Positions 1 to 11,115 of a stretch of 64,000 nucleotides of DNA are shown in pieces. A program made the position numbers and the translations under genes. Origin of the DNA: Endomychus coccineus (Eukaryota > Arthropoda > Insecta > Coleoptera > Endomychidae). The stretch lies in NCBI GenBank assembly GCA_958510875.1, contig OY294069.1, positions 744,001-808,000 of the forward strand. Reading direction: 5' to 3'. The first letter of the stretch is position 1. Every line of letters starts with the position of its first letter. A model generated the notes under the pieces. It worked only from the letters and a program-made list of their open reading frames with translations, was not told the DNA's origin and searched no databases.

Positions 1-480
1 AAATGTTGTTGAAAATATGTGTGATAAAAGATCTAAAGATTCCAATGCGATCGAAAAATTAACATTGAATCGTACATTCTTCTACCAGTGCATCATATTT
101 TTTTGTCTACCGTACTAAATATGAAATTTGCCTAAGTTGTTTCATGAATCCAGAAAGCAAAATAGACTTTTGCGTTGAGTATGTCGTGTATAGGTCTATC
201 CGCGTGGACTGTGGATGAGATAAGAATATAAGACTGGTCAAATCAATAGCAATAAATGAAGCTCAAAACTTGTAGACAAGAAGAAGTAATTTCATTATCA
301 CTGGGTCCATTTCAATATACGAAAAGTGACATTTTATAGGATTAAATAATTGAAAAGTCATATCTACAAGACAATTTCATTAACCATCATTTCCATTTAT
401 GTGCTATATAAAGATTCATAGCATCTTTCATCGACTAGATAGAAAATGCGAATGATGAACGCTTGATCATATTGTTTAAA
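1..480. other. no recognisable feature
   Basis: A+T-rich sequence with stop codons in all frames. I see no gene, RNA or repeat in it. Confidence 0.5.
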
Positions 481-496
481 TTATAAATAATTATAA

Positions 497-900
497 TTTT
501 TTTTCTGTATACTTGACCACACGGGAGAAAAACCTATAATATTCGAAGAACATTGTGTGAGCTAACGGTGGAATGTTGGGAGACGAGATAGACATTCGAA
601 TATTTCTCAAAGGTTTGGAGGTTATGGGTATGAGGGAAGACCTTACTAGGTAAAGAGTTTCACAACTTATCAGATCCCGCTTTCAAAATTCTTGCCAGAA
701 TTTCATTTAATGCATCGACCTGTCTCTGTCATGCCCCTTTGGCTTCATCGGGTGATATAGATCTTCTAGAGGATAAAGTGGTATGAAGTATATCCGCAAA
801 TTTGTGAACGGGACAGGAACAAAGTTGGTGTCAAAACAGGTCCCTGTGGAAGACCTGCGTTGATAGCAATTGCATCCATAAAACGTTTAGATTCACTAAG
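497..900 (-). pseudogene. LINE-alpha copy 1, 5'-truncated and internally deleted
   Basis: This is a remnant of a non-LTR retrotransposon read on the minus strand. Around 870..830 the minus strand encodes the reverse-transcriptase motif INAGLPQGPVLTPT, the block-B palm region of jockey/CR1-group LINEs. Soon after comes the C-terminal block (about 690..560), which aligns with the other LINE-alpha copies at 23.6, 30.3, 32.6, 34.4 and 55.5 kb and contains the LWNSLP-type segment in shifted frames. The catalytic YADD to C-terminal part is mostly missing, so this copy is internally deleted. It ends on the minus strand in an A-rich tail near 500. Stops and frameshifts show it is dead. The exact LINE clade is not resolved. 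Confidence 0.7.
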
Positions 901-904
901 ACCC

Positions 905-3900
905 AATTCGTGAGATTAATTCTGTAAAGTTTTGTATTAGAAATATTTTTTATGAAAGTAGTTAATTTATTCACTATCTTAGGAATAAAATAATAATTAT
1001 GACGTATTTGTGCAATTGCTTATTTTTATTATTCTGTAACCATGTTCTCATTTTAACATTTCTGGTACATATATTATGACTAATTTCTATATGCATTTAG
1101 AACAGTGTTAAAGTAATTGCTTAGTTACAGTTATCGAATATCAATTTCAAATACTTTATCTTTGAAGATGCTGGGGTATCTTCTGGACTTGAATAATATA
1201 ATCTGCAATATTTTTTTGAATATTAATATGTTCTCGGTCGACACACATTTGCTTGTTTTGACTATGAGGCCATGTCATTTTTGAATTTTTTTCCAGAGGC
1301 CGTTATTGCCGTGTTTACACACATTTATATATGAAATTACAGACCTACGGCGTTTGGAACCTTAAATTATTTCGGTCTTATGAACTTAGTTGGCGCTTGG
1401 AACAAATTGTATCTCGGTTTCTTCTCGGTTCTATATACCTATATGGCTTAGAACGTGTTAATAATGAGTTTATTATTTGTTTAAACTTCTCTAGCTTGAT
1501 ATGCCACTGAGTAATCAATTTTACAAGGGAGTAGCATGATACTTTTGATAATTTGCAATCTAAATTATTGATGTAATTAAAATATTTATTTATAACATGA
1601 GCACTCCATTTACACGCGTAAATATTCAAATTCACGAAGAATCTCAAATACAATAGAATCTTGATTAGGATAAAAAATTCAATGACAGAATTGTCAAGAT
1701 TTTGTTTTTTTAAATTTATAGTATGTAGGTAATCAATTTGATAACAATCCATTAAGTATTTTCATGTGATCAACTATTGTTCCGGTGTGTAGCGTTATAT
1801 AGTTAAATTACTGTGGAGAAAATTATACAATCAGATTTATTTCACTTTATCAATTTGAGGAAAACGGAACCTAATTAGAAGCGGAAATAAGATAGAAACA
1901 ATAATCTAAAACAATAATATAACTTAAGTAATAATAAGTATGCTTAACATTTCTTGAGCCAGTTCTGAATTATATAATAAAGACTGGAAAGATCATTTTA
2001 AAGATACTAATTATTTTGTCTTTATTCGCGTTTCCTGTTTCAATTTCTATATTTTAGAATTATCCTTGTCAAACTACAAGCAAGCGACGAATTTCGTGGA
2101 CAGCGTGAACAAACGCTCTAATTTAATATTGGAACAAGATTAGATTGGATTATCCCACAAATATACCAATTTGAATCCACTTCAACATGGGAGGTTTACT
2201 CTTCGCCATGTATGATTTTGGACGATTTTTTCTCGAACCTTATAGGTTTCGTACACGGTTTTCCCACGTTCACCAGGGAGGTTTTAGTGTACAAAACATT
2301 AAGCAAGAATTTATAAGCGGTATATTTCGCAAAAATGTTTCCGTTTAACTATTTGCGAATAAAAACCTGAGTGATTTTCAACTGATTTCATGGCGCAGGG
2401 TGTTAAAGTAAGCTAAAGTTCTGCAGCAGAAAATAATGATATTATATAAGCGTTATTCCATTTACTTTATTCGTTTAGTCAAAGACGCATGTCTGAACGA
2501 CAAAGCGATTAATAAACACTTCTGAATTACATTCAGTCGAAGGAGGAACGAAAGACCGGCGTCTAAGTTGTTTTTGTGGAGAAAGTTGAAAGCAAGTTGC
2601 CACAAAAATGAGTAGGATTCATTTCATCCTTTACCTTTGTTGGGAGAGGTCAGGACACATGGCCCGTTCGGGACTCTCACTGCTCGCGTGCCCAGACCGC
2701 TAACCTTACCGCTGTTGATGCTTTGCCCTGCTGCTCTGATTTCCCATTTATTTTTTCTTTAACAGACCCGTCTACATCCATTTTTGCTGATTTACATCTT
2801 CTACGGATACAAGGTCAATGAACCGTTCCATACAATTGCGGTTATATATTCTGTTTCAATTCTTTCAAATTCACAATATTATTGTCAAATGATTAATCAA
2901 AATTAATATAAGACTGTAATATGTCAGTTACATTATCGATAAATATTAACAATAAATAATAAATGATATTATAGAAAATATGGATTACCTGTTTTAATCT
3001 TTCTCATTCCACGTTCAAATATTCTAATATCCCTTGTAAAAATAAACGAGTTGAGATGGTAAAACTTGGTCTTCACTATACGTAATATACGGGAACTACT
3101 GTAATCGACCAGATTCCGGATTTTCTGGAAAACCATTTCAGCCTTTTTGAACCGATCTAGACTATTTTTGCAATAATGTCTGTGAGTCCATATGTATTTT
3201 ACTCAGTGTGGAGATGATTACGATGTTCCTATTGGTCATACAAACCAAACAACTGTGTGGTTTTTGGGGCCGATAGCCCTCTTGCAAGTGGTACTTTACC
3301 TTCCATCTTCAGTTTTCCAATTAGTATGTAGTGCACTTTTTGGATCATTATAACAAAACTGTTTTTCTGGTAATAAAAGTATATCATAATCGTACATTTG
3401 ATCTACATAAGTGTTATCTTAACTTGATATGATTACTAAGTCTAGTTTTGAAAATATGTAAAATTAAGTTGATTTCTTAAGTTCAGGTGGTAATAAAGTG
3501 AATTCGAGAATTGACTTTAGATTTATTTAAGTCATTATTGTATTTTGTGGAGGTAATTATGAATTTTAAAATTGAATACTTATAAACTCATCAGAATATA
3601 TAATCAATAAATTATTTTAAATGTTGTATACTAAAATCATTGGAATTTTATAATATCTCTGAACCACCGACAATCAAGTAAATCCAGTAAATCAATTATC
3701 TCAAAATAATTCTCATGTCCCTGTTTCGTAATCTTTGTAATTCAGTTAATTTATTTGAATCAAAGCAATATATAAGAAAAGTGCAGTATCAAAGTCAGGT
3801 TGAATGATAGTACTATAAATGGTTAATCGGGAAAATTATGATATACAGGAAGTTCCGGCACTACCTAGCTAAAATGAAACGGGGGTGGTGTTTCATAAAA

Positions 3901-4040
3901 AAAATTTCTATTTGGGCCTCCCTTAAACAGTTATAGCCTTTATAAGATGGCAGCTGGAACGTATGTGTGGTCTTGCTACCTAGAATCCAAAACTCGATAA
4001 TTTCTGGAATAACTTTTCATTAAATTGATGATATATTAAT
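905..4040. other. long A+T-rich stretch without recognised genes
   Basis: No ORF here resembles a known family. The 124-codon minus-strand frame at 1378..1752 has low-complexity A+T-driven composition and no motif. Some parts (for example 3100..3320 and 3840..3990) have a less A+T-rich texture and may be old repeats, but I cannot assign them. Confidence 0.4.
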
Positions 4041-4042
4041 AA

Positions 4043-4205
4043 GTAAGAAATAATCACTCTTATCCACTAAAAATACTCTCAACTTTCAGATACTAAATAG
4101 ACTAAATTAGAAAACATGTGCATGTTCGAATACTGTTTGGAATTGTAATGTATATGAGGGATTACCGTTAGCTGGGGATAAATTTGAATTCATTGAATCG
4201 CTTTT
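4043..4205 (-). repeat. PLE-B terminal-repeat remnant, ribozyme core deleted
   Basis: The minus strand matches the PLE-B 3' region at 13766..13950. It shares the segment ending in TAAGAAATAATCACTC (plus strand), the flank around 4125, and the coding-like stretch up to about 4200. The CTGATGATGG part of the hammerhead motif is deleted, so this copy cannot fold as a ribozyme. Confidence 0.55.
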
Positions 4206-4223
4206 TCGCTCAAAGAGAGCCAG

Positions 4224-4250
4224 AATAATAATAATAATAATAATAATAAA
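4224..4250. repeat. (AAT)n microsatellite
   Basis: About nine AAT units in a row. Similar (TTA)n tracts close two LINE copies in this window (40.69 and 56.27 kb), so this could be a LINE tail, but no LINE coding sequence is seen next to it. Confidence 0.9.
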
Positions 4251-4990
4251 ATTAAGATAATGCTACGTATATATTTAAATAGTTTTTTTCGAAGGAAGTG
4301 CTGCTAAAGGTTCTATAAGACATGATTTTAGTGTTTTTAAAACTCCTATAATCGAGATTCCTTAAATTTTGCGAAACGTGATTATAAATTCTGAACTCGT
4401 TTTACGTGGTTCTATAGATCTGAGTTTGGTCTTGTGTAATAGAATGTGTTTCATAATTATGCAACAAACTATGTTCCTGAAAAAACTCTTCGTAATATAT
4501 GTATAACAACGAAATTGAGAAACATCAGCAGATCGCAACGGACAATCGTAACGAAAAATTGTTGATCAATAAGTTGATTTCTAGCCGATTATGGAAAATG
4601 ACGCAATCAATTAGCCAACTTAGAGCCATTACTTTCAAATAACACAATGAAATTCAAACGTTTTACTGTCATCCTTCAATAATAATAATATATTCCATAA
4701 TTTGTTTTCTACATTTGTGTCATGTATTAATTCTATGTGGGTCACACTAGTAAGTATATTGTAACACGGTTTAAATAAAGAACTGTTTGCCCATATACAG
4801 AGATATACTACTGAAAATACAGCAGTAACACAATATATGTTGAATACAGCTTACACCTTTTCTACAGAAATTTTATCACTTTAGAAACACAGTACTGACA
4901 AGAATGTAGATAATTTATAAGGGATGGAAATGTAAAAGCGGAGAAGCTATTTAATGAATTGAGATTTATCTTCAGCTGAGAGTAATCCCT

Positions 4991-5008
4991 TCATCATCAT
5001 CATCATCA
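4991..5008. repeat. (TCA)n microsatellite
   Basis: Six TCA units followed by GCATCA. The flanking sequence up to about 5110 has a less A+T-rich texture and may be part of an unassigned repeat. Confidence 0.8.
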
Positions 5009-5145
5009 GCATCAATGAAGGGCTGGTATTCAACCCCTAGATGCACTTAGGCCACTGGATCAGGCCCATTGTGCGCTCCATGATTAGAAGCCTATTCTAT
5101 TCCAGCAGTATTTTTATCCAAACAGTATTTTGTTTTCTGATTTAG

Positions 5146-5216
5146 TTAACTCTGATGATGGTTAGCAACTTGGTAGCAACAGTACTTTAGTGGGTAAGGG
5201 TGATTATTTCTTATTT
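5146..5216 (+). repeat. PLE-B terminal repeat with a broken hammerhead motif
   Basis: The order matches the class B motif at 13.8 kb: CTGATGATGG, a short hairpin around AACTTGG, then AGTAC and the shared tail GGGTGATTATTTCTTA. The GAAA box and stem III are missing, so this is a decayed copy. Confidence 0.6.
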
Positions 5217-5379
5217 TATAATGTTGTGAATTCTTTTATAGTTTATTGATGAATCCGAATTCATTCTACACCAGCAGAAACTTTTCTTCTACAGTAGAAT
5301 CTGCTTCGGTAAACTTATATTGGAAGAGAGTTAGCGCTAAAACGATGAATTTATGCTCGGGGAAAGAGTTAAAATATTG

Positions 5380-5585
5380 ACAACCCCGCGGGTGGCGGAA
5401 TTATACGCGCCAACTAGATGAGAGGATAAAAGTGAAAGGTTTGTGTTGAAGTCGCGCTCGCGGTTCTATCGTCGGCGACGGTATCAATGAATGCACACAT
5501 ACTATACCGCCGCCTACTCGACTCTCACTCTGTGAATGAAATCAATGGGAGCAGGGGCAGAGAGGAGCACATCTGAAAGTGAGTT
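5380..5585. other. G+C- and CpG-rich island
   Basis: About 200 bp rich in CG dinucleotides (GCGCTCGCGG, CGTCGGCGACGG) inside otherwise A+T-rich DNA. It has no repeat kin elsewhere in the window and no convincing ORF. It could be a promoter or enhancer, a conserved non-coding element, or the edge of an unidentified exon. Confidence 0.35.
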
Positions 5586-5589
5586 TCAG

Positions 5590-6320
5590 ATTTAGACTTA
5601 GCAGCTACTTTATCTCGGTGTTGTATATTTATTTATCCCGTCGTCAAGAAATCCCGACCTTTCCCAATCCAGCTGTCATCGCTCCACTAACAGAGATTCC
5701 CCGATGTAATACCCTTTCTTACTGTTTCATAAACCAATTACTAAATCGTTCTAGCTACGTAAGTAGTTAACTAGGTTAACTAGTCTTTCGTGTTCTCCGC
5801 ATTCCGTACAGGAAAAATAAGGATGTATTTCAGAATTTTAGGCAATTTTTTTCACATCATCAAGTTTAGAAGTGCTTTCAATTTGGTAATTTTCGAATAA
5901 CAGCTTTCAATTTCAGGGAAACTAAAATCCTGAAAATAATGATTCGATTCGATAGTTAGAGTTACAGATAATGTTCAATAGAAGATGAAATAGTAACATC
6001 TAAATAAAACAAATACACTTCAGTTACAATATATTAACAATTTGCTTACATCAATAAAGGTATGTAACCAGTAAAAAGTGAGGATACACTATATATAGCA
6101 TTAACAGTACGAAATAATCAACTTTTCCACTACTTTAATAGTGTTTTTAGTAGATTAGGGTGATTATTTCGTATTGTTATTGATTATTGGTGAATTATAA
6201 ATATCTATTTGGTTTTCTTGTGTGCTTTCTTGCCAGTAATAATGTATTTTGAACTATAGTTTTTCTGTTTGATTATTTTATTCTAATTTAATTTCTTTCA
6301 ATTTCATTTTAACTCCAAAC
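5590..6320. other. A+T-rich, mostly unassigned
   Basis: A short piece near 6140..6200 (TAGTAGATTAGGGTGATTAT) resembles the PLE-B repeat tail. Nothing else is recognised. Confidence 0.4.
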
Positions 6321-6323
6321 ATA

Positions 6324-6710
6324 TTGTGTACCCTATTTATTAGAAGTGATTACTTTAAAACTTTGGATGTTTTTGGTGCTTACTTGTTGAAAATTCATAT
6401 CTATAGCTCTAATAAAAAATGCAATAAATTTTTACAAACTTCGTTTTTATTAAACAAAACGGGACATGTTTCAATACACGGTGGCCGAAATCTGGCCGAA
6501 ATATCTATGAATGAATTAGATTATTATAAAAAGATTCATTTATTGGCATCTGTATGTTGACGATATATTAACATGCTTTAAAGGAACACAAAGACAATTA
6601 GATTCTTTCATCCAACATTTAAATAATCTACCCCCAAAGTTAAATTCAGATTAGATTAGATAAAATTATTGGTGGGAAAAATATGTTGGAAGTACCCCAT
6701 AAGTAAGATT
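6324..6710 (+). pseudogene. Penelope-like element reverse transcriptase fragment
   Basis: On the plus strand near 6545 the translation reads YVDDILTCFKGTQRQLDSFI, followed by QHLNNLPPKLN. This is the catalytic YVDD (A/C motif) region of a PLE telomerase-like reverse transcriptase, where the two aspartates bind catalytic metal. An open 78-codon frame lies just upstream (6324..6560) in another phase, so a frameshift separates it from YVDD. Stops follow within about 40 codons. A GIY-YIG fragment (8147) and a ribozyme-bearing repeat (8311) follow on the same strand in the order expected of one PLE, so these are probably parts of a single decayed copy. Confidence 0.65.
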
Positions 6711-8140
6711 GGAAATTTTCTAAGAATCATTAAACACATTAAATCATCCACGGTTTGGTGGAAAAGTCTTCTTTATTAATACGAGAATGCGAAAAATGTG
6801 TAGTGCAAACTGAGTTTTATAACATTGGACTGAACTCTGAATACTTTCTGTTCAGAAATTTTTTTTTAGATGGGATTTCAAATAATCGGCAATACTAAAC
6901 GAAATAAGTGAACAATTATTCTCTTTTCGTGTCTTAGAAAGGCATATTTTTATAGATATATGGAGTTAACAATATCAAAGTGAACCTCCTGACTAAATCG
7001 TGATGTTCAGTATTATTATGAATCAGACCTAATCTGAAGGTGCAAAGCGGTAGATGAGAATTTACAAATACCCAATAGTGTCGTATGTACGAATTAGCAC
7101 ATATTTGTTCTATAAACCGCAGGTTATTTAAATGTAATTTGTAGCGGCCAAAACTGAATTAGGAAATTATTTAGAAACTCGAAGTCCAGTTTAGATAATG
7201 CCAAAGGGTCCCGGGCTATGTGTGTGTAAAGTGACCGCGTACCCAAAGAGCTCTCTTGAGGTTTTACAGATAATTATAAGTAAGGTGTAAATGAGGTTAT
7301 ACCCTATGTGCTGTGCCACCTTTCTATAATTATGCCCTTGTGATCTATTTTAGTCCTCTATTAACGAACATCATATTGACATATTCATTACAGCCAGTGT
7401 CGGCTCGTTAGCTTGAAACATGTAATTTTTTTCATTCTGTGTAACGTCGGTAAGGAATAGAGATTATTTGCTCAGCTCTATTAAAATTTATTATTACTAA
7501 GGTTTGATTCATAAACAAAATTCTTAAATAGAATTAAAATTCAATTCCCAAAATTTTTTTTTCAAATTCTGTTATATTTTAAACTATAATAAGTTTCAAT
7601 TCTGTTTGTGTTTAAAATCGTAACCTGTTTTTGTATGTTTACAACAAGTTCTATATACCACTTATTACTCTCGGAATAAATGCTCTTTATTCTATTATAT
7701 TCTGTTTTAGTTTAGTAAAACAAGTTTAATATTTAACAAAGTCATTGTATTTTTATTTGAAATTGAATTGATTCAGCCATTATGTGATGTAAATCATAAA
7801 TCTAAATAAAATAACTTTTAAAATAATTCATTGTTGAAGCCGTTAACTTATGATAATTTATCATATTGATAAAAAAATTAACAAACACTGTTTTTTCTAT
7901 GTATATTGCCATTAATTCTATCACGAAACTAGAATGCATAGCCCTAAACAATATAGACACCTATCCATAGAATTAAAAGCAATAACAACAAGATTGAAAC
8001 CATGAATAATTTAATTTCCAAAAAATAACAAAAAGTGGCTCCATAGTAAATACCTACCACAGATCTGAGGATAATGATAAGCGAAAATTTGCATCCCTTA
8101 CTTATTTTTGTCCAATTGCGAATAAAATAGTTAAATATTA
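6711..8140. other. A+T-rich interval inside a probable decayed PLE
   Basis: It lies between the RT and GIY-YIG fragments of the putative PLE. No clear coding homology is seen; probably decayed PLE sequence plus later insertions. Confidence 0.35.
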
Positions 8141-8146
8141 CCTTCA

Positions 8147-8260
8147 AAACATACATACATTTTTTAATACCAAAAATGAAGCAGACAAATTTAAGAAATC
8201 GGGAGTTTATAAGTTAACATGCTCAGATTGTGATAGCGAATACATAGGCTAATAAACTGA
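8147..8260 (+). pseudogene. PLE GIY-YIG endonuclease fragment
   Basis: The plus-strand translation reads DKFKKSGVYKLTCSDCDSEY, then IG and a stop. The VYKLTC...C..YIG pattern is the GIY-YIG nuclease core carried by canonical PLEs, with the CxxC pair typical of that group. The frame stops right after YIG and the catalytic arginine/glutamate region is not readable. It lies about 50 bp upstream of a PLE-A terminal repeat. Confidence 0.75.
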
Positions 8261-8310
8261 ATAGTGGATTCTTGTTACAAACATTTTTATACTTTAATAT
8301 CGACGATAAA

Positions 8311-8533
8311 ATTTCGATTATTCGTGGTTCTGTTCGTTTCGACGGCGTGGGCTTTTTTGATTGAAATTTGTGCTACAATTAGTTTTAATAAACCCTTTTT
8401 GACATAATAAGTCTTCTGATGATGATCGTGAGACCGAAACGTACGTAAAGACGAAAATTTAAAACAAAGTGTTAATGTGACCTATTTCCCGAGAATTTTT
8501 ATAAATAATTCATACTGGGTCAAGAATCTTTAT
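8311..8533 (+). mobile_element. PLE-A terminal repeat (copy 1)
   Basis: It shares the full family A sequence: a head beginning ATTTCGATTATTCGTGG, the hammerhead motif, then TGACCTATTTCCCGAGAA-type sequence and an end reading GGGTCAAGAATCTTTATT. The same unit recurs at 10.9, 28.4, 37.9, 51.15, 60.5 and 61.0 kb. Its place just after a GIY-YIG fragment fits the 3' terminal repeat of a PLE. Confidence 0.7.
8411..8452 (+). ncRNA. hammerhead ribozyme-like motif, class A, copy 1
   Basis: Order: GTCTT (stem I, 5' side), CTGATGA, one extra T, a stem II hairpin with GTGA loop (one mismatch, GATC against GACC), GAAA, palindromic CGTACGT forming stem III with the last A of GAAA, A (cleavage position), AAGAC (stem I, 3' side). 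Both invariant boxes are intact. The tiny self-complementary stem III suggests action as a dimer, as described for PLE hammerheads. Confidence 0.7.
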
Positions 8534-8579
8534 TATCAGATAACAGTTAAATAGTTAAAATATAATACTGCAATAAAAT

Positions 8580-8990
8580 GAAATATTCAATAATTAAAAT
8601 TAGTAAAATTATTCTACAGATATGCAATAGCATACTTTATGGAACATGAGAAACATTTCAAAGAATATCTATGGAGATCCGTTAAATAATCATTAAGCGT
8701 ATAGTATGCTTTATGAATGAGTATTTTCTTCAATTTGTTTTTCAAGATTAGAGTGGGCAGTTCTTGCAGTGATGAAGACAATTTATTGAATATTTTCAGG
8801 ATAGTGAACTCAAAGTTTTTCTGTAGATATGTATAGTTCAATTTGTTGCACTTATAGTTGTTTTTATATCTTGTGATATGATCGTATTTCTGTAAGTAGT
8901 CTCTGAATATTTTCCGATTTTTGCAAACAACATATGTTGTATTAGTTAATATAACTCATACTTGGAGCGATAATCATAGTTACATAGTTT
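8580..8990 (-). pseudogene. LINE C-terminal ORF2 fragment
   Basis: The minus strand encodes about 75 open codons, including FEFTILKIFNKLSSSLQELP and ILIHKAYYTLNDYL. This is the pattern of the post-RT C-terminal domain of insect LINEs, where an IK(I/L)(F/Y)NKLP-type segment is followed by a KxLLxKxxYSxxE(Y/F)-type segment. The same block occurs at 46.3 and 51.6 kb. Only the tail of ORF2 is present (5'-truncated). The clade is uncertain. Confidence 0.55.
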
Positions 8991-8994
8991 ACTT

Positions 8995-10040
8995 ATTTAT
9001 ATTGCTATAGTATATCCACAGCACATTGTGTAGTGTGTACTCTTTTATACTTTATTAGTTACATTTATTTATTAAATTAGTGAAAATCAAACATTTAATA
9101 GTTATTTCCTTAATTTTTATGTGTTATGTGCAATAATTGGAACACATGATTAAAAGTATTTACATTCATCCTTTCAATGTTTGTCCATGGCAATAATAAA
9201 TGAAATGTATTCTTTCCCTAGTAATGGAACGTATTAGACGATCCAGCGAACGTCTCACAACTATTTCGATAACCATTAAATTGTAAACAATCGTAATCTA
9301 CAAAAAAAAGACTGTATTGGTATCTATAACTTTCCAAAGAGGGTCGCAAATAATAGGTAAAAAAGCTCACGTGTTTGAATTTCTCACGGTTTTTAAGTTA
9401 CGAGACGATTTCGTATAAAAAGTATCGTCTTTTCTTATGTGTGTGTGTGTATGTCCCACTTTCTGTAGAAGATAAACGTACATATTTGAATAATGGTCAC
9501 TTTTACCCAAACGCCAACCACCAGAATTGACTTTTCAAATACTTCGCCCTATATTTAGACTATTTAGAATCATTTACCCCAATTTCTAGAGACGGCCAAA
9601 CGTGTGGATTTATAAGTTAAGTGTTGATATTCAACCAAAAAAAAACCGCATATCTTACCTTCTTCTTTTCGTGATGCACGTTCCTCTATTCAATACTGCC
9701 CTATATATTAATTTACATAATAGACGAAACGCTATACCTACAGAAAGACGTTTAGTCTTTTATACGGTTTGCTCTATATCGTGATAAACGGAATAGCAGA
9801 TGTTGTCTTTGGATTTCGTTTGTACTGAAGAAAGATTTATACGTTCCGCAAAATTTTATGTGGAATTTAGCATTGTTATGAGTTTTGTGCACTTCGATTT
9901 TTTCTCAAAACGAGTATTTGTTCTGAAAATAACCGTGGAAATATGTGACGACCGTTAAATTATTATAAACAAGTATATTTAGATGAATCGCTACTTTCAA
10001 TGATCATGAAAATATTGTGCCTTCTGTTATTTTTTGTATA
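8995..10040. other. A+T-rich, no recognised gene
   Basis: It contains a short (GT)n run near 9440 inside a moderately complex stretch (9300..9560) that may be an old interspersed repeat. Nothing is assignable. Confidence 0.4.
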
Positions 10041-10041
10041 A

Positions 10042-10104
10042 TTTAACTACACCAGAGGGAAACCTATAACGTTCGAAGAAAATCGGGTGAGCCAACAGTG
10101 GAAT
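10042..10104 (-). repeat. LINE-alpha copy 2, extreme 3' end only
   Basis: The plus strand reads AACTACACCAGAGGGAAACC and then GAAGAAAATCGGGTGAGCCAA, matching the 3' ends of copies at 0.5, 30.2, 32.6 and 55.5 kb. It runs into a (GAA)n tract at 10105. Confidence 0.75.
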
Positions 10105-10122
10105 GAAGAAGAAGAAGAAGAA
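10105..10122. repeat. (AAG)n microsatellite
   Basis: Six AAG units abutting a LINE-alpha 3' fragment. Confidence 0.85.
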
Positions 10123-10265
10123 CAAATATTCATTTGAAATAGGTTTCCCTAATTTACAATTATACTTATATATACAAGGTTATCATGAAGTAAGGGACAT
10201 ATTTCAACTTATATATGTTTAACAAGTCAAATTAAGAACAAAAAGTAAATCGAATCTAGTTGCTT

Positions 10266-10720
10266 ACGTAATGAAATTACCAACCGTTCCATCAAATTGT
10301 ATACAGCACTATTCAACACTTCTGGTTGAATTGCATGAATTTTCTTACTGATACTGTCGTTTAATTCCTCCAGCGTTGTTGGCCGTGTTCTAAACACCAA
10401 TTTTTTTTAATAACCCACAGCCTGTAATCCGCTGGGTTAAGATCAGGCGATCTTGGTGGCCATGAATTTGCAAAATGTCTGCTCAAAACAATTGCAGTTA
10501 ACAATTCTTCAACTGATCGGGAAATGTGCTAAGGTGCTCCATCCTGCATAAATCATGTTTCCAATTCCTTCGTGCTCATCTTGCAACTTTGGAATTGCAT
10601 AATCCTTAACATTTGTAGGTATCGTTCATCAGTAACAGTTACAGATACGACATCCCCATTCTGTAGTTCCTCGAAAAAGTATGGACCTGTGAAACCGCAC
10701 CAAACTGTTACTTTGTTTAC
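10266..10720 (-). pseudogene. Tc1/mariner-superfamily transposase pseudogene
   Basis: Minus-strand translation in shifting frames gives VTVWCGFTGPYFFE, then FMQDGAP, then WPPRSPDLNPADYRLW, then RTRPTTLEELNDSISKKI with an IQPEVLNSAVYNLMERL-like end. The QDGAP and WPPRSPDLNPADYRLW blocks are the second D and the third acidic region of the DDE/D catalytic domain that cuts and joins transposon ends. At least two frame changes and an in-frame stop lie between blocks, so it is dead. The N-terminal helix-turn-helix region is not seen. I did not find terminal inverted repeats. Confidence 0.75.
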
Positions 10721-10924
10721 ACATGCACTTCTAAATTACTACGTAGTTCTTTATAATGTTTAAAATGTGTATATGTAGTATACTGATACAATAAATCAGT
10801 AAATTGGTGCAGCAAACATATTTTTTGTACGTATTTGGCGCAAAGGGATTTATGTTTCTCACTCTCAAACACTACTACTATGTAGTGACATTCTAATATA
10901 TATTCATATATTTTGCATTAATGT

Positions 10925-11115
10925 GTTAGGTACAATTTCAATTATTCGTGTTTTTTTTATTGAAATTAATGTTATAAAGACGCTCAGTGCTCCATACAAT
11001 TAGTTTCAGAAATCACGCGCTTCATTTGATGTAAATTAGTTTTCAAACGTCTTCCGATGATGGGCGTGAGACCGAAACGTACGTAAGGATGAAATTCATG
11101 AGTATTTCACTATAT
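10925..11115 (+). mobile_element. PLE-A terminal repeat (copy 2), diverged
   Basis: It contains the family A head (CAATTATTCGTG, GACGCTCAGTGCT, CAATTAGTTTCA) and the hammerhead region, but it is more diverged than the other copies and lacks the family end. Confidence 0.6.
11049..11090 (+). ncRNA. hammerhead-like motif, class A, copy 2 (core mutated)
   Basis: Same layout as copy 1, but the first box reads CCGATGA instead of CTGATGA, and the stem I 3' side is AGGAT instead of AAGAC. The conserved U4 of the core is lost, so cleavage is unlikely. Confidence 0.6.

Noticed and set aside
1378..1752. 124-codon minus-strand open frame
   Set aside because: Composition follows the local A+T bias (N, I, L, Y, K), no motif, no splice context; probably chance.
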